From the NCBI GenBank assembly GCA_017448975.1, contig JAFSKN010000006.1:1-41797 (forward strand): a stretch of DNA of 41,797 nucleotides, in the 5' to 3' direction. This document shows, one piece after another, positions 16,307-24,980 of the stretch (the first letter of the stretch is position 1; every line of letters begins with the position of its first letter). Origin of the DNA: Clostridia bacterium (GTDB taxonomy: Bacteria > Bacillota > Clostridia > Christensenellales > Aristaeellaceae). The notes below the pieces were generated by a model that was not told where the DNA came from, did not search any database, and was given only the letters and a program-made list of their open reading frames with translations. The translations under genes were made by a program, and so were the position numbers.

Positions 16307-17629
16307 ATGGGACATAAAAAACTCAGCTTTACAACGCGGTTTGTGCTGGTATTCGGCGTTTTGCTGCTGGCCGCCAACATTCTGCTGGGCGTGGTGATCC
16401 TTCAGCAGTCCGAATCGGCCATGAAATCGCTGATCAACAAGAACATGCTGGACATCGTCAACACCGCCGCCGGTTTTCTGGACGGCGACGCATTGGGCGC
16501 GCTCACGGAGGACGACGTGGGCGGCGACGTGTTCAACGACCTGCTGCAGAAGCTGGCCGTTTTCCAAAGCAACGTGGATATTCATTTCATTTACGCCGTC
16601 CGGCAGATGGACGAAGATACCTTTGTGTTCACCGTGGACCCGGACCCTGTGGAACCGGCGGAGTTCGGCGAGGAAATCGTGGTCACGGAGGGCATCAAAA
16701 AAGCGGGCAAGGGCGTCGCTGCCGTGGACGACGCGCCCATGGCGGACCGCTGGGGAAACTTTTACAGCGCGTACTGCCCCGTGTTTGATTCCGAGGGTAA
16801 GGTGGCGGGCATCGTCGGCATTGATTTCGACGCGGAATGGTATGAAGAACTGGTCAGAAAACACACGCTGGCCATCACCGTCGAAACGATCCTTTCCGTT
16901 ACCATTGGCGGGGCGGTCATTTTTATCATTGCCAATGGCGTCCGAAAGCGGTTCAGGGATTTGAACAGCGGATTGGTCCGGCTGTCCGCCAGCGTGGATC
17001 ATCTGATGCGGCAGATAGGCGCCATGTCCGGCGGCGAAGAAAAGGCGGTCGAGGAACCCCAGGACGAACTGGAAGTGCTGGATCTCAAAATTCAGACCAT
17101 GCAGAGTGATATGACGGTGTACCTCGAATACCTGCAAAAGCAGGCGTACACCGATTCGCTCACCCGGGTTGGAAGCTCCACGGCCTATCATGAGCTGGCG
17201 CAGAAGCTGGAGGAAGCGATTCAGCATGGCAGCGCCGCTTTCTCCCTGATCATTTTTGACGTAAACAGCCTGAAAAAGATCAACGATGAATTCGGCCACG
17301 AAAACGGCGACTATATAATCAAAGGCGCGGCGGAAGTGATTTCCAAGGTCTTTGGCGCCGATCATACCTTCCGCATCGGCGGCGACGAATTCGCCGTGGT
17401 GAAGGACCGCGCGTGCAGCCAGGACCTGGACCGGGTGGACGCGGAGATTGCCGCGTTCAACAGGCGGGAAAAGGGGAGCAGCACAGTGCTTTCCGTTTCC
17501 AAAGGGCTGGCCCATTTTGAGCCCGGCAAGGATCATGCTTTTAAAGAAGTGTTTGCCCGGGCGGATATGATCATGTATGAACAAAAGAAAAAGTATTATC
17601 AAACGGTGGGAAACCGGCGTTCAGAATGA
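16307..17629 (+). CDS. Membrane-bound diguanylate cyclase with extracytoplasmic sensor domain
   Basis: A 440-residue protein with TM1 at about 11-32, an extracytoplasmic sensor of roughly 150 residues (GNFYSAYCPVFDSEGKVAGIVGIDFD is typical of Cache/PAS-like sensors), and TM2 at about 186-208. A charged linker with coiled-coil character follows, then a GGDEF domain (about 283-430) with YTDSLTRVGS and an intact RIGGDEFAVV (GGDEF 358-362). Active c-di-GMP synthesis is expected. It lies 42 bp after the fusion gene, shares its transcript and is followed by a strong terminator, so the two form a two-gene signalling unit. The sensed ligand is unknown. Confidence 0.9.
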   Translation: MGHKKLSFTTRFVLVFGVLLLAANILLGVVILQQSESAMKSLINKNMLDIVNTAAGFLDGDALGALTEDDVGGDVFNDLLQKLAVFQSNVDIHFIYAVRQMDEDTFVFTVDPDPVEPAEFGEEIVVTEGIKKAGKGVAAVDDAPMADRWGNFYSAYCPVFDSEGKVAGIVGIDFDAEWYEELVRKHTLAITVETILSVTIGGAVIFIIANGVRKRFRDLNSGLVRLSASVDHLMRQIGAMSGGEEKAVEEPQDELEVLDLKIQTMQSDMTVYLEYLQKQAYTDSLTRVGSSTAYHELAQKLEEAIQHGSAAFSLIIFDVNSLKKINDEFGHENGDYIIKGAAEVISKVFGADHTFRIGGDEFAVVKDRACSQDLDRVDAEIAAFNRREKGSSTVLSVSKGLAHFEPGKDHAFKEVFARADMIMYEQKKKYYQTVGNRRSE

Positions 17630-17649
17630 TTTTCCGCCATTGCTGAAAG

Positions 17650-17700
17650 CCGTGAAACAGGGAAGCTCATGGCCCCTGATTTCACGGTTTTTTCTTTTTT
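17650..17700 (+). terminator. Terminator of the c-di-GMP operon
   Basis: CCGTGAAA (17650-17657) pairs with TTTCACGG (17680-17687), extended inward by CAGG/CCTG, and is followed by TTTTTTCTTTTTT. Confidence 0.88.
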
Positions 17701-17791
17701 TGCTTCTCCCGGAAGAAAACGGGCCGCTGTTTCGTTAAATGGACGAACACAAACGCGTTTTGAAGTACGCACCCGGGGAGGCGAAAGACCA

Positions 17792-20086
17792 TTGAAGCAC
17801 AAAGGCATCAAAGCGGCGGCGATGATCCTGCTGCTGATTCTTCTTCCTGTTCAGGCTTTGGGTTACAGCACATTGAAAAGAGGCATGAAGGGCAATGAAG
17901 TGGCGGCCATGCAGAGGGCGCTGCAATCCTTGGGCTATTCCATTGAAACGGACGGAAAATTCGGCCCCGCCACTGAGGCCGTGGTGAAATCCTTTCAGCA
18001 GCGGTACGGCCTGAAAGCGGACGGCAAGGCGGGGGATAAAACGCTGACTCTGCTGTATACGCTGGTTCCAAACCAAGGGCAGATCGCCAATCCCACCGCC
18101 GCGCCCGCGCCAACGGCTGTTCCGGTTGGAAACGCTATGCAGGCGATGGTGGTCACCACCGGTGGGTCCCTGAACCTGCGCGCGTCCGCCAGCAGCAGCG
18201 GAAAGGTGATTGCTCAAATCCCTTACGGCATGTGGATCACGGTGTATACAAAGGGGCTTCAATGGTCGCTGGTTGCCTATAACGGACAGGTCGGCTATGT
18301 CATGACCCAGTATTTATCCTTCGGCACGGCGGCGATAACACCGGTTCCCACCGCCGTTCCAACGGCGCAGCCCTATATTCCCAGCGGATCGATAGCCTAT
18401 GTATCCACCTCCGGCGGGTCGCTGAATCTGCGCAAAACGCCCTCTTCCTCCGCCAAGGTGCTGCTGAAAATCCCCAACGGTATGGCGGTGCAGCTGGTAA
18501 ACAGGGGCAGCAACTGGTGCGCCGTCACATACCAGGGCACGCCGGGCTACGTGATGACCTCCTTCCTGCGTATTCCCGAATCGGCGGTCACCGCCGTTCC
18601 GACGTTGGTGCCCACTGCCGCGCCGGTCATCGCCGGGCAAACCGCCGTCGTTACCACCACCGGCGGCAGCCTGAACCTGCGGGAATTTGCCAGGAGCAAC
18701 GCAAAAATCCTGCTCACCATCCCCAACGGGACCGCGATTACGGTGACAGAACGGGGCAGCATCTGGTGCACCGCGTATTATCAGGGCTTGCGTGGCTATG
18801 TGATGACCGCCTATCTCCGTTTCCCTTCCGATCCCGCGCCCGCCCAGACGCCGGCACCGACACCCGCGCCCACGGCAGCGCCCGCGTCTCCAAGCGTTTC
18901 TGTGGGTACGGCGCTGGTGACCACCTCCGGCGGCAGCGTGAACATGCGGGCTCAGGCTTCCTCCAGCGCCAAGGTGCTTTTGTCCGTTCCCAACGCGGCC
19001 ATCCTGACCGTTCACGCCAAGGGTACGGATTGGACCGCCGTTACGTATAAAGGAACCTTTGGGTATATCATGACCCAATATATCACCATGCTGAACGCCG
19101 GGGCCGAAGAGGATGGAAACAGCGAGGAGGAAGACCCCTCCGTTTATAAACGAACGCTGAAAAAAGGCATGTCCGGCGAGGACGTGACCTGGCTGCAGAC
19201 CCGGCTGACCGAGCTGGGCTATTCGCTGCAAATCACCCATCTGTACGACGACGCCACGTTCAGCGCCGTGAAGGCCTTCCAGTCGCAGAACGGCCTGGAG
19301 GCCGACGGGCTCGCCGGGCAGCAGACCTTCGTGATGCTGAAAAGCGAAAACGCCCGCCGGGCGCAGGATCAGGCGCTGAACTATGCCACGCTGCGCATTG
19401 ACCAAACCGGCAGCGAGGTCAAACAGCTTCAAACCGATTTGAAAGCCCTGGGCTACGCTGTCACGATCAATGGCACCTACGATACGGACACCCATAACGC
19501 CGTGGTGGCGTTTCAGCAGCGGAACGGGCTGGTGATCAGCGGCATTGCCGACGCGCTGACCCGCCAGGTGATCCACGGGGGAAAGGGGAAACCCTATTCC
19601 ACGCCTGTGGAAACGCTTCCCGCCAACGAAGGCTGGATGGCGAGCCCTTCCGTCAGCCAAATCAAGCTGCTGCATTGGCAGAATGAAATCAAGCCCAACG
19701 TGAAAGCGGGGCAGTCCTTTACTGTGCTGGACCCCAACACCAATTTGAGCTGGAAGCTGGTGTTTTATTCCCTGGGCCGCCACGCGGACAGCCAGCCCGC
19801 CTCCTGGCGTGATACGCAGATCATGAACCGGTCCTTCGGCAACACTTCCTGGACGATCCATCCGGTGTATGTGCTGCTTCCCTCCGGCCAATGGACCATG
19901 GCCACCATGCATAACCGGCCCCATCTGTACGGATCCATCACCAACAACGGCTTTGGCGGCCACCTGTGCGTCCATTTCCTGCGGGATATGGCGGAAGCGC
20001 AAAAAAACGATCCCAAATATGGTGTGAATAACCAGATCACCCTGCGCAGCGCCTGGAAAGCGCTGACCGGGGAAACGGTGGATTGA
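17792..20086 (+). CDS. Secreted cell-wall protein: PG-binding, four SH3b repeats, two PG-binding domains, novel C-terminal domain
   Basis: A 764-residue exported protein. TTG 17792 is chosen because GGGGAG lies nine bases upstream and a signal peptide starts there (KHKGIKAAAMILLLILLPVQALG). Domain order: PG_binding_1 (about 25-90, LKRGMKGNEVAAMQRALQSL); four SH3b domains with Pro/Thr/Ala-rich linkers (about 110-170, 190-250, 275-335 and 365-425), each with GGSLNLR or GGSVNMR and ending GYVMT/GYIMT; two more PG_binding_1 domains (about 445-585); and a 140-residue C-terminal domain with PHLYGSITNNGFGGHLCVHF. SH3b and PG-binding modules bind peptidoglycan outside the cell. The last domain may be the catalytic part, since it has a His-x-Cys-x-His cluster, but I do not recognise it. 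Confidence 0.9.
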   Translation: MKHKGIKAAAMILLLILLPVQALGYSTLKRGMKGNEVAAMQRALQSLGYSIETDGKFGPATEAVVKSFQQRYGLKADGKAGDKTLTLLYTLVPNQGQIANPTAAPAPTAVPVGNAMQAMVVTTGGSLNLRASASSSGKVIAQIPYGMWITVYTKGLQWSLVAYNGQVGYVMTQYLSFGTAAITPVPTAVPTAQPYIPSGSIAYVSTSGGSLNLRKTPSSSAKVLLKIPNGMAVQLVNRGSNWCAVTYQGTPGYVMTSFLRIPESAVTAVPTLVPTAAPVIAGQTAVVTTTGGSLNLREFARSNAKILLTIPNGTAITVTERGSIWCTAYYQGLRGYVMTAYLRFPSDPAPAQTPAPTPAPTAAPASPSVSVGTALVTTSGGSVNMRAQASSSAKVLLSVPNAAILTVHAKGTDWTAVTYKGTFGYIMTQYITMLNAGAEEDGNSEEEDPSVYKRTLKKGMSGEDVTWLQTRLTELGYSLQITHLYDDATFSAVKAFQSQNGLEADGLAGQQTFVMLKSENARRAQDQALNYATLRIDQTGSEVKQLQTDLKALGYAVTINGTYDTDTHNAVVAFQQRNGLVISGIADALTRQVIHGGKGKPYSTPVETLPANEGWMASPSVSQIKLLHWQNEIKPNVKAGQSFTVLDPNTNLSWKLVFYSLGRHADSQPASWRDTQIMNRSFGNTSWTIHPVYVLLPSGQWTMATMHNRPHLYGSITNNGFGGHLCVHFLRDMAEAQKNDPKYGVNNQITLRSAWKALTGETVD

Positions 20087-20094
20087 ACACGCGG

Positions 20095-20130
20095 AACGGG
20101 AATTGCTTTGAACGGACAATTCCCGTTTTT
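20095..20130 (+). terminator. Terminator after the SH3b protein gene
   Basis: AACGGGAATTG (20095-20105) pairs with CAATTCCCGTT (20117-20127) and is followed by a T run. Confidence 0.9.
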
Positions 20131-20163
20131 CATGCGCTTTTTGAAATGTTTTCAGCCGAATGC

Positions 20164-20192
20164 TTTCCATTTGGGCTTTTATATGTTATAAT
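20164..20192 (+). promoter_or_regulatory. Promoter of yerC-pcrA
   Basis: TTTCCA (20164-20169), 17-nt spacer, perfect TATAAT (20187-20192). The -35 box is weak. Confidence 0.65.
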
Positions 20193-20262
20193 TCTTCTTG
20201 AACGCGGCGCTATATCAGCCGTGAAAAACAGAACCGGTGCCGGATAAAGTGGGGGGATGCGG

Positions 20263-20556
20263 ATGAAGCACGATGATATGGCGCGTCTGCTGGAAGCGAT
20301 CCTGTCCTTGAAGACCAAGGAAGAATTGGAGCATTTTTTTGAAGATTTGTGCACCATACAGGAAATCAACAGCCTGGTGCAGCGCTTTGACGTGGCCCTG
20401 CAGCTGGATCAGGGGCTGACCTATGCCCAAATCGCCAATATCACCCATGCCAGCACCGCCACCATCAGCCGCGTGAACCGCAGCCTGGTATACGGCGCGG
20501 AGGGCTATAAGCTGGCCATCGGGCGGATGCGCAAAACAGAAAAAGAGGATATATGA
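20263..20556 (+). CDS. yerC: TrpR-related HTH protein YerC/YecD
   Basis: A 97-residue DNA-binding protein of the TrpR-like YerC family. The helix-turn-helix is in LDQGLTYAQIANITHASTATISRVNRSL, preceded by KTKEELEHFFEDLCTIQEINSLVQRF. Of two close in-frame ATGs (20257 and 20263) the second is preferred, because GGGGGG directly abuts the first but lies six bases from the second. The stop overlaps the pcrA start in an ATGA, so translation is coupled. In Bacillus yerC sits next to pcrA in the same way. Its target is not known from the sequence. Confidence 0.9.
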   Translation: MKHDDMARLLEAILSLKTKEELEHFFEDLCTIQEINSLVQRFDVALQLDQGLTYAQIANITHASTATISRVNRSLVYGAEGYKLAIGRMRKTEKEDI

Positions 20557-22829
20557 TGGATTTGACCGCCTTAAACCCCATGCAGCGGAAAGCCGCAGAA
20601 ACGCTGGAAGGGCCCGTATTGATTCTGGCTGGCGCTGGCAGCGGCAAAACGCGCACGCTCACCTACCGCATCGCGAACCTGATTGACCATGGCGTGCAGC
20701 CATGGCATATTCTTGCGCTCACCTTTACCAATAAAGCGGCCCGGGAGATGCGGGAACGGGTGGAAAAGCTGGTGGGCGCGGACGCCCAGGAGATGTGGCT
20801 GGGCACCTTCCATTCCATCTGCGTGCGCATCCTGCGCCGGGACATCGAAAAGCTGGGCTATCAGCGCTCCTTTACCATTTACGACGACGACGATCAGCTC
20901 CGCGTCATCAAGGACGGCCTGAAAGCCCTGAACTTGGATGAAAACCGCATATCGCCCAAGGAGATCAGGAACAAGATTTCCGACGCGAAAAACAAAATGC
21001 TCACCCCGGACGAATGGTTCCGGGATTCGGCAAGGGATTACCAGTGCCAGCAGATCCACGACGTTTTTTCCTACTATGAAGAAAGGCTGCGCGCCGCCAA
21101 CGCCCTGGATTTTGACGATCTGCTGCTGCGCACCCTGCAATTGTTTGTGGATCATCCGCCGGTGCTGGATTATTACCGTTCCCGCTTCCAGTATGTGCAC
21201 GTGGACGAATACCAGGACACCAACGCCGCCCAGTATACCTTTGTGCGCCTGCTCACCCAGGAAAGCCGCAACCTGTGCGTGGTGGGGGACGACGATCAAT
21301 CCATTTACGGCTGGCGCGGGGCGGATATCCGCAACATCCTGGACTTTGAACAGGATTTCCCGGACACCCAGGTGATCAAGCTGGAGCAAAATTACCGTTC
21401 CACCTCCAACATCCTGGACGCCGCCAATCAGGTGATCGCCCACAACTTCGGCCGCAAGGAAAAAGCCCTGTGGACGGACGCGGGGGAAGGGGAAAAAATT
21501 CACCTGTACAGCGCGGGGGACGAGCGGGAGGAAGCGGCCTGGATCTGCGAGCGGGTGCGCAGGCTGCGCCAAATGGACGTGCCCTATTCCCAGATCGCCG
21601 TGCTGTACCGCATGCACGCTCAGAGCCGCGTGATCGAAGAAATGTTCACACGGGCGGGGATCCCTTATAAGATTTTCGGCGGCACCCGGTTCTATGACCG
21701 GAAAGAAATTAGGGACGCGCTGGCTTACCTTCGCGTGATCGTCAATCCCGCCGACGACGTATCGCTGACCCGCATCATCAACACGCCCAAGCGCTCCATC
21801 GGGGATTCCACCGTGGCCGTTCTGCAGGAGCACGCCCGTCAGGAGGAACTGCCCCTGTATTCCGTTTTGAACGACCCGCCGGAAAGCCTCTCCTCCCGGC
21901 CTCGGAAATGCATTGCCGACTTTGCCCTGCTGCTCATGAAGCTCACCGCCATGAAGGATGTGCTTTCCCTTTCCGAGCTGGTGGAAACGGTGCTCAAGGA
22001 CACGGGGCTGCGGGCGCAGTTTGAAATCGAGGGCAGCGACGAAGCCAAAACACGGCTGGAAAACCTGGATGAATTTGCCGGCGCGGCCAAGGAATTTGAA
22101 AACCAGAGCCAGGATAAGACCCTGGAAGCGTTTTTGGAAAACGTGGCCCTGGTGACCGACCTGGACCAGCAGGAGAACGCGCCCCAGTACGTGACCCTGA
22201 TGACGCTGCACAGCGCCAAGGGCCTGGAATACGACGCGGTGTTCATGGCCGGTATGGAGGAGGGCATTTTCCCCTCCATGCGCACGGCCATGGACGAAAA
22301 AAAGTTAGAGGAAGAACGCAGGCTGTGCTACGTGGGCATCACCCGGGCCCGGCAGCGGCTGTACCTTTCCTTCGCCCGGCGGCGCATGATCTTCAATCAG
22401 ATCACCCACAACCCGCCCTCGCTCTTCCTGAAAGAAATCCCCAGCCGCTTGCTGATCGACGAATGGGCCGAGGCTGCCCGGAAGAATTTTGCCCCCGATC
22501 CGCCCAAGGCCGCCCCCGTTTCCAGGAAGGACAAACCCAGGAACCTGAGTTTCGGCACGCCCGGCATGGTGGCAGGCGCCAGGGGAGCGCTGAACATACC
22601 CGGCGTACAGAAGGGTTTCGTGCCCTCCGCCGCCTCCAGCCTGTCCGGCAGCGTCATGAACAGGCTGTTTAAGCCCGGCGACCGCGTGCTGCACCGAAAA
22701 TTCGGGGAAGGAACGGTGCAGGCGGTGAAGGGCAGCGGCGCGGACGCCCGGATCATGATCGCTTTTACCGCCTACGGCACGAAGGAATTTTCGCTGTCCA
22801 TCGCGCCCATCGTCAAAATTGAAGACTGA
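20553..22829 (+). CDS. pcrA: ATP-dependent DNA helicase PcrA (UvrD/Rep family)
   Basis: A 758-residue superfamily 1A 3'-5' helicase used in repair and in clearing recombination intermediates. Motifs in order: Walker A GAGSGKTRTLTYR (about 27-39), LTFTNKAAREM, GTFHSICVRILR, DFDDLLL, VDEYQDTNAAQY, VGDDDQSIYGWRGAD, LEQNYRSTSNIL, LHSAKGLEYDAVFM and YVGITRARQRLYLS. The C-terminal module GDRVLHRKFGEGTV is the Tudor-like tail by which PcrA contacts RNA polymerase. Length is typical. It starts by a 4-bp overlap with yerC behind a GAGGA site and is followed by ligA, the pcrA-ligA order common in Firmicutes. Confidence 0.96.
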   Translation: MMDLTALNPMQRKAAETLEGPVLILAGAGSGKTRTLTYRIANLIDHGVQPWHILALTFTNKAAREMRERVEKLVGADAQEMWLGTFHSICVRILRRDIEKLGYQRSFTIYDDDDQLRVIKDGLKALNLDENRISPKEIRNKISDAKNKMLTPDEWFRDSARDYQCQQIHDVFSYYEERLRAANALDFDDLLLRTLQLFVDHPPVLDYYRSRFQYVHVDEYQDTNAAQYTFVRLLTQESRNLCVVGDDDQSIYGWRGADIRNILDFEQDFPDTQVIKLEQNYRSTSNILDAANQVIAHNFGRKEKALWTDAGEGEKIHLYSAGDEREEAAWICERVRRLRQMDVPYSQIAVLYRMHAQSRVIEEMFTRAGIPYKIFGGTRFYDRKEIRDALAYLRVIVNPADDVSLTRIINTPKRSIGDSTVAVLQEHARQEELPLYSVLNDPPESLSSRPRKCIADFALLLMKLTAMKDVLSLSELVETVLKDTGLRAQFEIEGSDEAKTRLENLDEFAGAAKEFENQSQDKTLEAFLENVALVTDLDQQENAPQYVTLMTLHSAKGLEYDAVFMAGMEEGIFPSMRTAMDEKKLEEERRLCYVGITRARQRLYLSFARRRMIFNQITHNPPSLFLKEIPSRLLIDEWAEAARKNFAPDPPKAAPVSRKDKPRNLSFGTPGMVAGARGALNIPGVQKGFVPSAASSLSGSVMNRLFKPGDRVLHRKFGEGTVQAVKGSGADARIMIAFTAYGTKEFSLSIAPIVKIED

Positions 22830-22837
22830 ATGAAAGC

Positions 22838-22864
22838 GCAGGGGCCAGGAAGTTTGGCCCCTGC
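22838..22864 (+). terminator. Hairpin between pcrA and ligA (no U tract)
   Basis: A perfect 10-bp stem (22838-22847 with 22855-22864, loop GGAAGTT) is followed only by TTCGATATC. It is a weak terminator at best and may instead set mRNA stability between the two genes. Confidence 0.5.
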
Positions 22865-22885
22865 TTCGATATCGGAGGAATGACC

Positions 22886-24859
22886 ATGGAACAGTTCACG
22901 GATATGCGCAGCCTGGTGGATTACCTGAACAAAACGGCTCACGCCTATTATGTGCTGGATAATCCCATCATTTCGGATAAAGAATGGGACGCGCTGTATA
23001 ATCAATTGCTGACGATGGAAAAGGAAACGGGCACGGTGCTGCCTGATTCTCCCTCTATCCGGGTGGGAGGCGAACCGCTGGCCGCTTTCCGCCAGCACCG
23101 CCATCTTTCCCGGCTGTGGAGCATGGACAAAGCCCAGAGCGAGGAAGAACTGAACGCCTGGTTCGACCGGACGGAAAAGCTGTGGGAACAGGACGGCACT
23201 TTGCCGCCGCTCACCTACGGCATCGAATATAAATTCGACGGATTGACCCTGAACCTGACCTACGACCAGGGAATGCTTGTGGAGGCCGCCACACGTGGCA
23301 ACGGCGAGGTGGGGGAGGCCATCCTGCCCCAGGCCCGGACGGTGAAGGACGTTCCCCTGTCGATTCCCTGGAAGGGAAAGATCGAGGTGCAGGGCGAATG
23401 CATCATGCGGCTGAGCGCCCTGGAAAAATACAATCAAACGGCCCAGGAGCCCCTGAAAAACGCCCGCAACGCCGCCGCCGGGGCCTTGCGCAACTTAGAC
23501 CCCGCCGTCACGGCCAGCCGCAACCTGTCCGCCTTTTTCTATCAGGTGGGCACCATTGATCATCCTCCTTTTTCCGATCAGGTCGGCATGATAAGCTTTC
23601 TGAAAGAGCAAGGCTTCCCGGTCAGCCCCTATTTTCAGGTGGCTGAAAACAGGAAAAAGGCGCTGGAGCTGATCCGGGAGATCGAAGAAAAGCGGCCTTC
23701 CCTGGATTTTCTTATTGACGGGGCCGTGATCAAGGTGATGGATCAGCGCACCCGGCAGATGATGGGGTACACCGATAAATTCCCCCGCTGGGCCGTGGCC
23801 TATAAATTCGCGGCGGAGGAAGCCACCGCCACTCTGGAAAAGGTCACCTGGGAGCTGGGCCGCACGGGAAAACTGACGCCGCTGGCCCACGTATCGCCGG
23901 TGGAGTTCGCGGGGGTCACCGTGAAAAAAGCCACGCTTAACAATATGGGGGATATCCAGCGCAAGGGCGTCACTTTAGGCTGCACCGTATGGATCCGCCG
24001 TTCCAACGACGTGATTCCCGAAATCATGGGCAAGGTGGACGACGGCGTGGAGGGCACGCAAATCCTGCCGCCCGAAAAGTGTCCTGCCTGCGGCGGGCCG
24101 CTCACCTGGCGGGGGGCGCATCTGTTCTGCCTGAACCGGGAAAGCTGCCGCCCCCAGGCGGTGGCGCGGCTTGCTCATTTCGCCTCCCGGGACGCCATGG
24201 ATATTACCGGCTTTTCCGAAAAGACCGCCGATCTGCTGTACGATAAATTGGGCGTCCGGGACGCCGCCGACCTGTATCACCTGACCGCCGACCAATTGCA
24301 GGCCCTGGAAGGCTTCCAGGATAAGCGGTCCCAGAACCTGATCGACGCCCTGGAAGCCAGCAAGCACTGTCCCCTGTCCAGATTCCTTTTAGCCATTGGC
24401 ATTCCCAACATCGGCCGCCGCACGGCCAGGGATCTGTCCGCCGCCTTTGCCACCTTAGAGGGCGTGATGAAAGCGGACATGGACGCGCTGCTTGCCATCG
24501 ACGAGGTGGGGGAGATCGTAGCCCAAAGCGTGATCGATTTCTTTTCCTTCCCGGAAAACCAGCGGATGATCCAGCGGCTGCTTGCCGCCGGAGTTGCCCC
24601 GCAAATGGAAGCCAAAACAGAGGGCGGTTCCCTGAACGGCATGATCCTTGTGGTCACCGGCACCCTGCCCACCCTTTCCCGGCAGCAGGCGGAAAACCTG
24701 ATCCGGGAGCACGGCGGCACCGCTTCCTCCTCCGTCAGCCGGAAAACCAATTATGTGGTGGCGGGGGAAAACGCCGGAAGCAAGCTCACCAAAGCCCAGA
24801 CCCTGGGCATACCGGTCATCAACGAAGAAGAATTGCTGCGGATGGCCCAATTAGACTGA
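22886..24859 (+). CDS. ligA: NAD+-dependent DNA ligase LigA
   Basis: LigA seals nicks in replication and repair using NAD+. The 657-residue product has domain Ia (YYVLDNPIISDKEWDALYNQL), the adenylation motif YKFDGLTL with nucleophile K116, then LEKVTWELGRTGKLTPLAHV of the OB fold. A Cys4 zinc finger (CPACGGPL ... CLNRESC), helix-hairpin-helix repeats (GIPNIGRRTARDL) and a C-terminal BRCT domain (ILVVTGTLPTLSRQQAENLI) complete it. The start at 22886 is chosen over 22880 because GGAGG is seven bases from it but one base from the earlier ATG. KFDG replaces the more common KxDG variants such as KVDG; catalytic residues are kept. Confidence 0.96.
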   Translation: MEQFTDMRSLVDYLNKTAHAYYVLDNPIISDKEWDALYNQLLTMEKETGTVLPDSPSIRVGGEPLAAFRQHRHLSRLWSMDKAQSEEELNAWFDRTEKLWEQDGTLPPLTYGIEYKFDGLTLNLTYDQGMLVEAATRGNGEVGEAILPQARTVKDVPLSIPWKGKIEVQGECIMRLSALEKYNQTAQEPLKNARNAAAGALRNLDPAVTASRNLSAFFYQVGTIDHPPFSDQVGMISFLKEQGFPVSPYFQVAENRKKALELIREIEEKRPSLDFLIDGAVIKVMDQRTRQMMGYTDKFPRWAVAYKFAAEEATATLEKVTWELGRTGKLTPLAHVSPVEFAGVTVKKATLNNMGDIQRKGVTLGCTVWIRRSNDVIPEIMGKVDDGVEGTQILPPEKCPACGGPLTWRGAHLFCLNRESCRPQAVARLAHFASRDAMDITGFSEKTADLLYDKLGVRDAADLYHLTADQLQALEGFQDKRSQNLIDALEASKHCPLSRFLLAIGIPNIGRRTARDLSAAFATLEGVMKADMDALLAIDEVGEIVAQSVIDFFSFPENQRMIQRLLAAGVAPQMEAKTEGGSLNGMILVVTGTLPTLSRQQAENLIREHGGTASSSVSRKTNYVVAGENAGSKLTKAQTLGIPVINEEELLRMAQLD

Positions 24860-24882
24860 ATTGGTATTCCTATCAAAAACAC

Positions 24883-24910
24883 TTGACAGGCCTTTATTTC
24901 CCTGTATAAT
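24883..24910 (+). promoter_or_regulatory. Strong promoter upstream of the unknown gene at 24981
   Basis: Perfect TTGACA (24883-24888), 16-nt spacer, perfect TATAAT (24905-24910). It places transcription start near 24917, which rules out an ORF start at 24861. Confidence 0.85.
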
Positions 24911-24980
24911 TTGTAGAAGAAGGCTTGCGGAAAAATGTTTTTACTGTCGAAAAAGCCTTTTGAAAGGGGAGAAGCGGGAC

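Noticed and set aside
15344-17602. 752-codon open frame on the minus strand opposite the fusion and GGDEF genes
   Set aside because: It is the antisense shadow of two well-supported GGDEF/EAL genes, crosses two gene borders and has no ribosome site or recognisable domain.
18314-20170. 618-codon open frame on the minus strand opposite the SH3b protein gene
   Set aside because: Composition (Gly/His/Gln-rich) is typical of reverse-complement reading of a GC-rich repetitive gene; the plus-strand domains are clear.
24861-24980. Longer start of the 24981 gene with a CIICRRR...CFYC cysteine motif
   Set aside because: It would overlap the promoter and predicted transcription start at about 24917, so this zinc-like motif is not translated.
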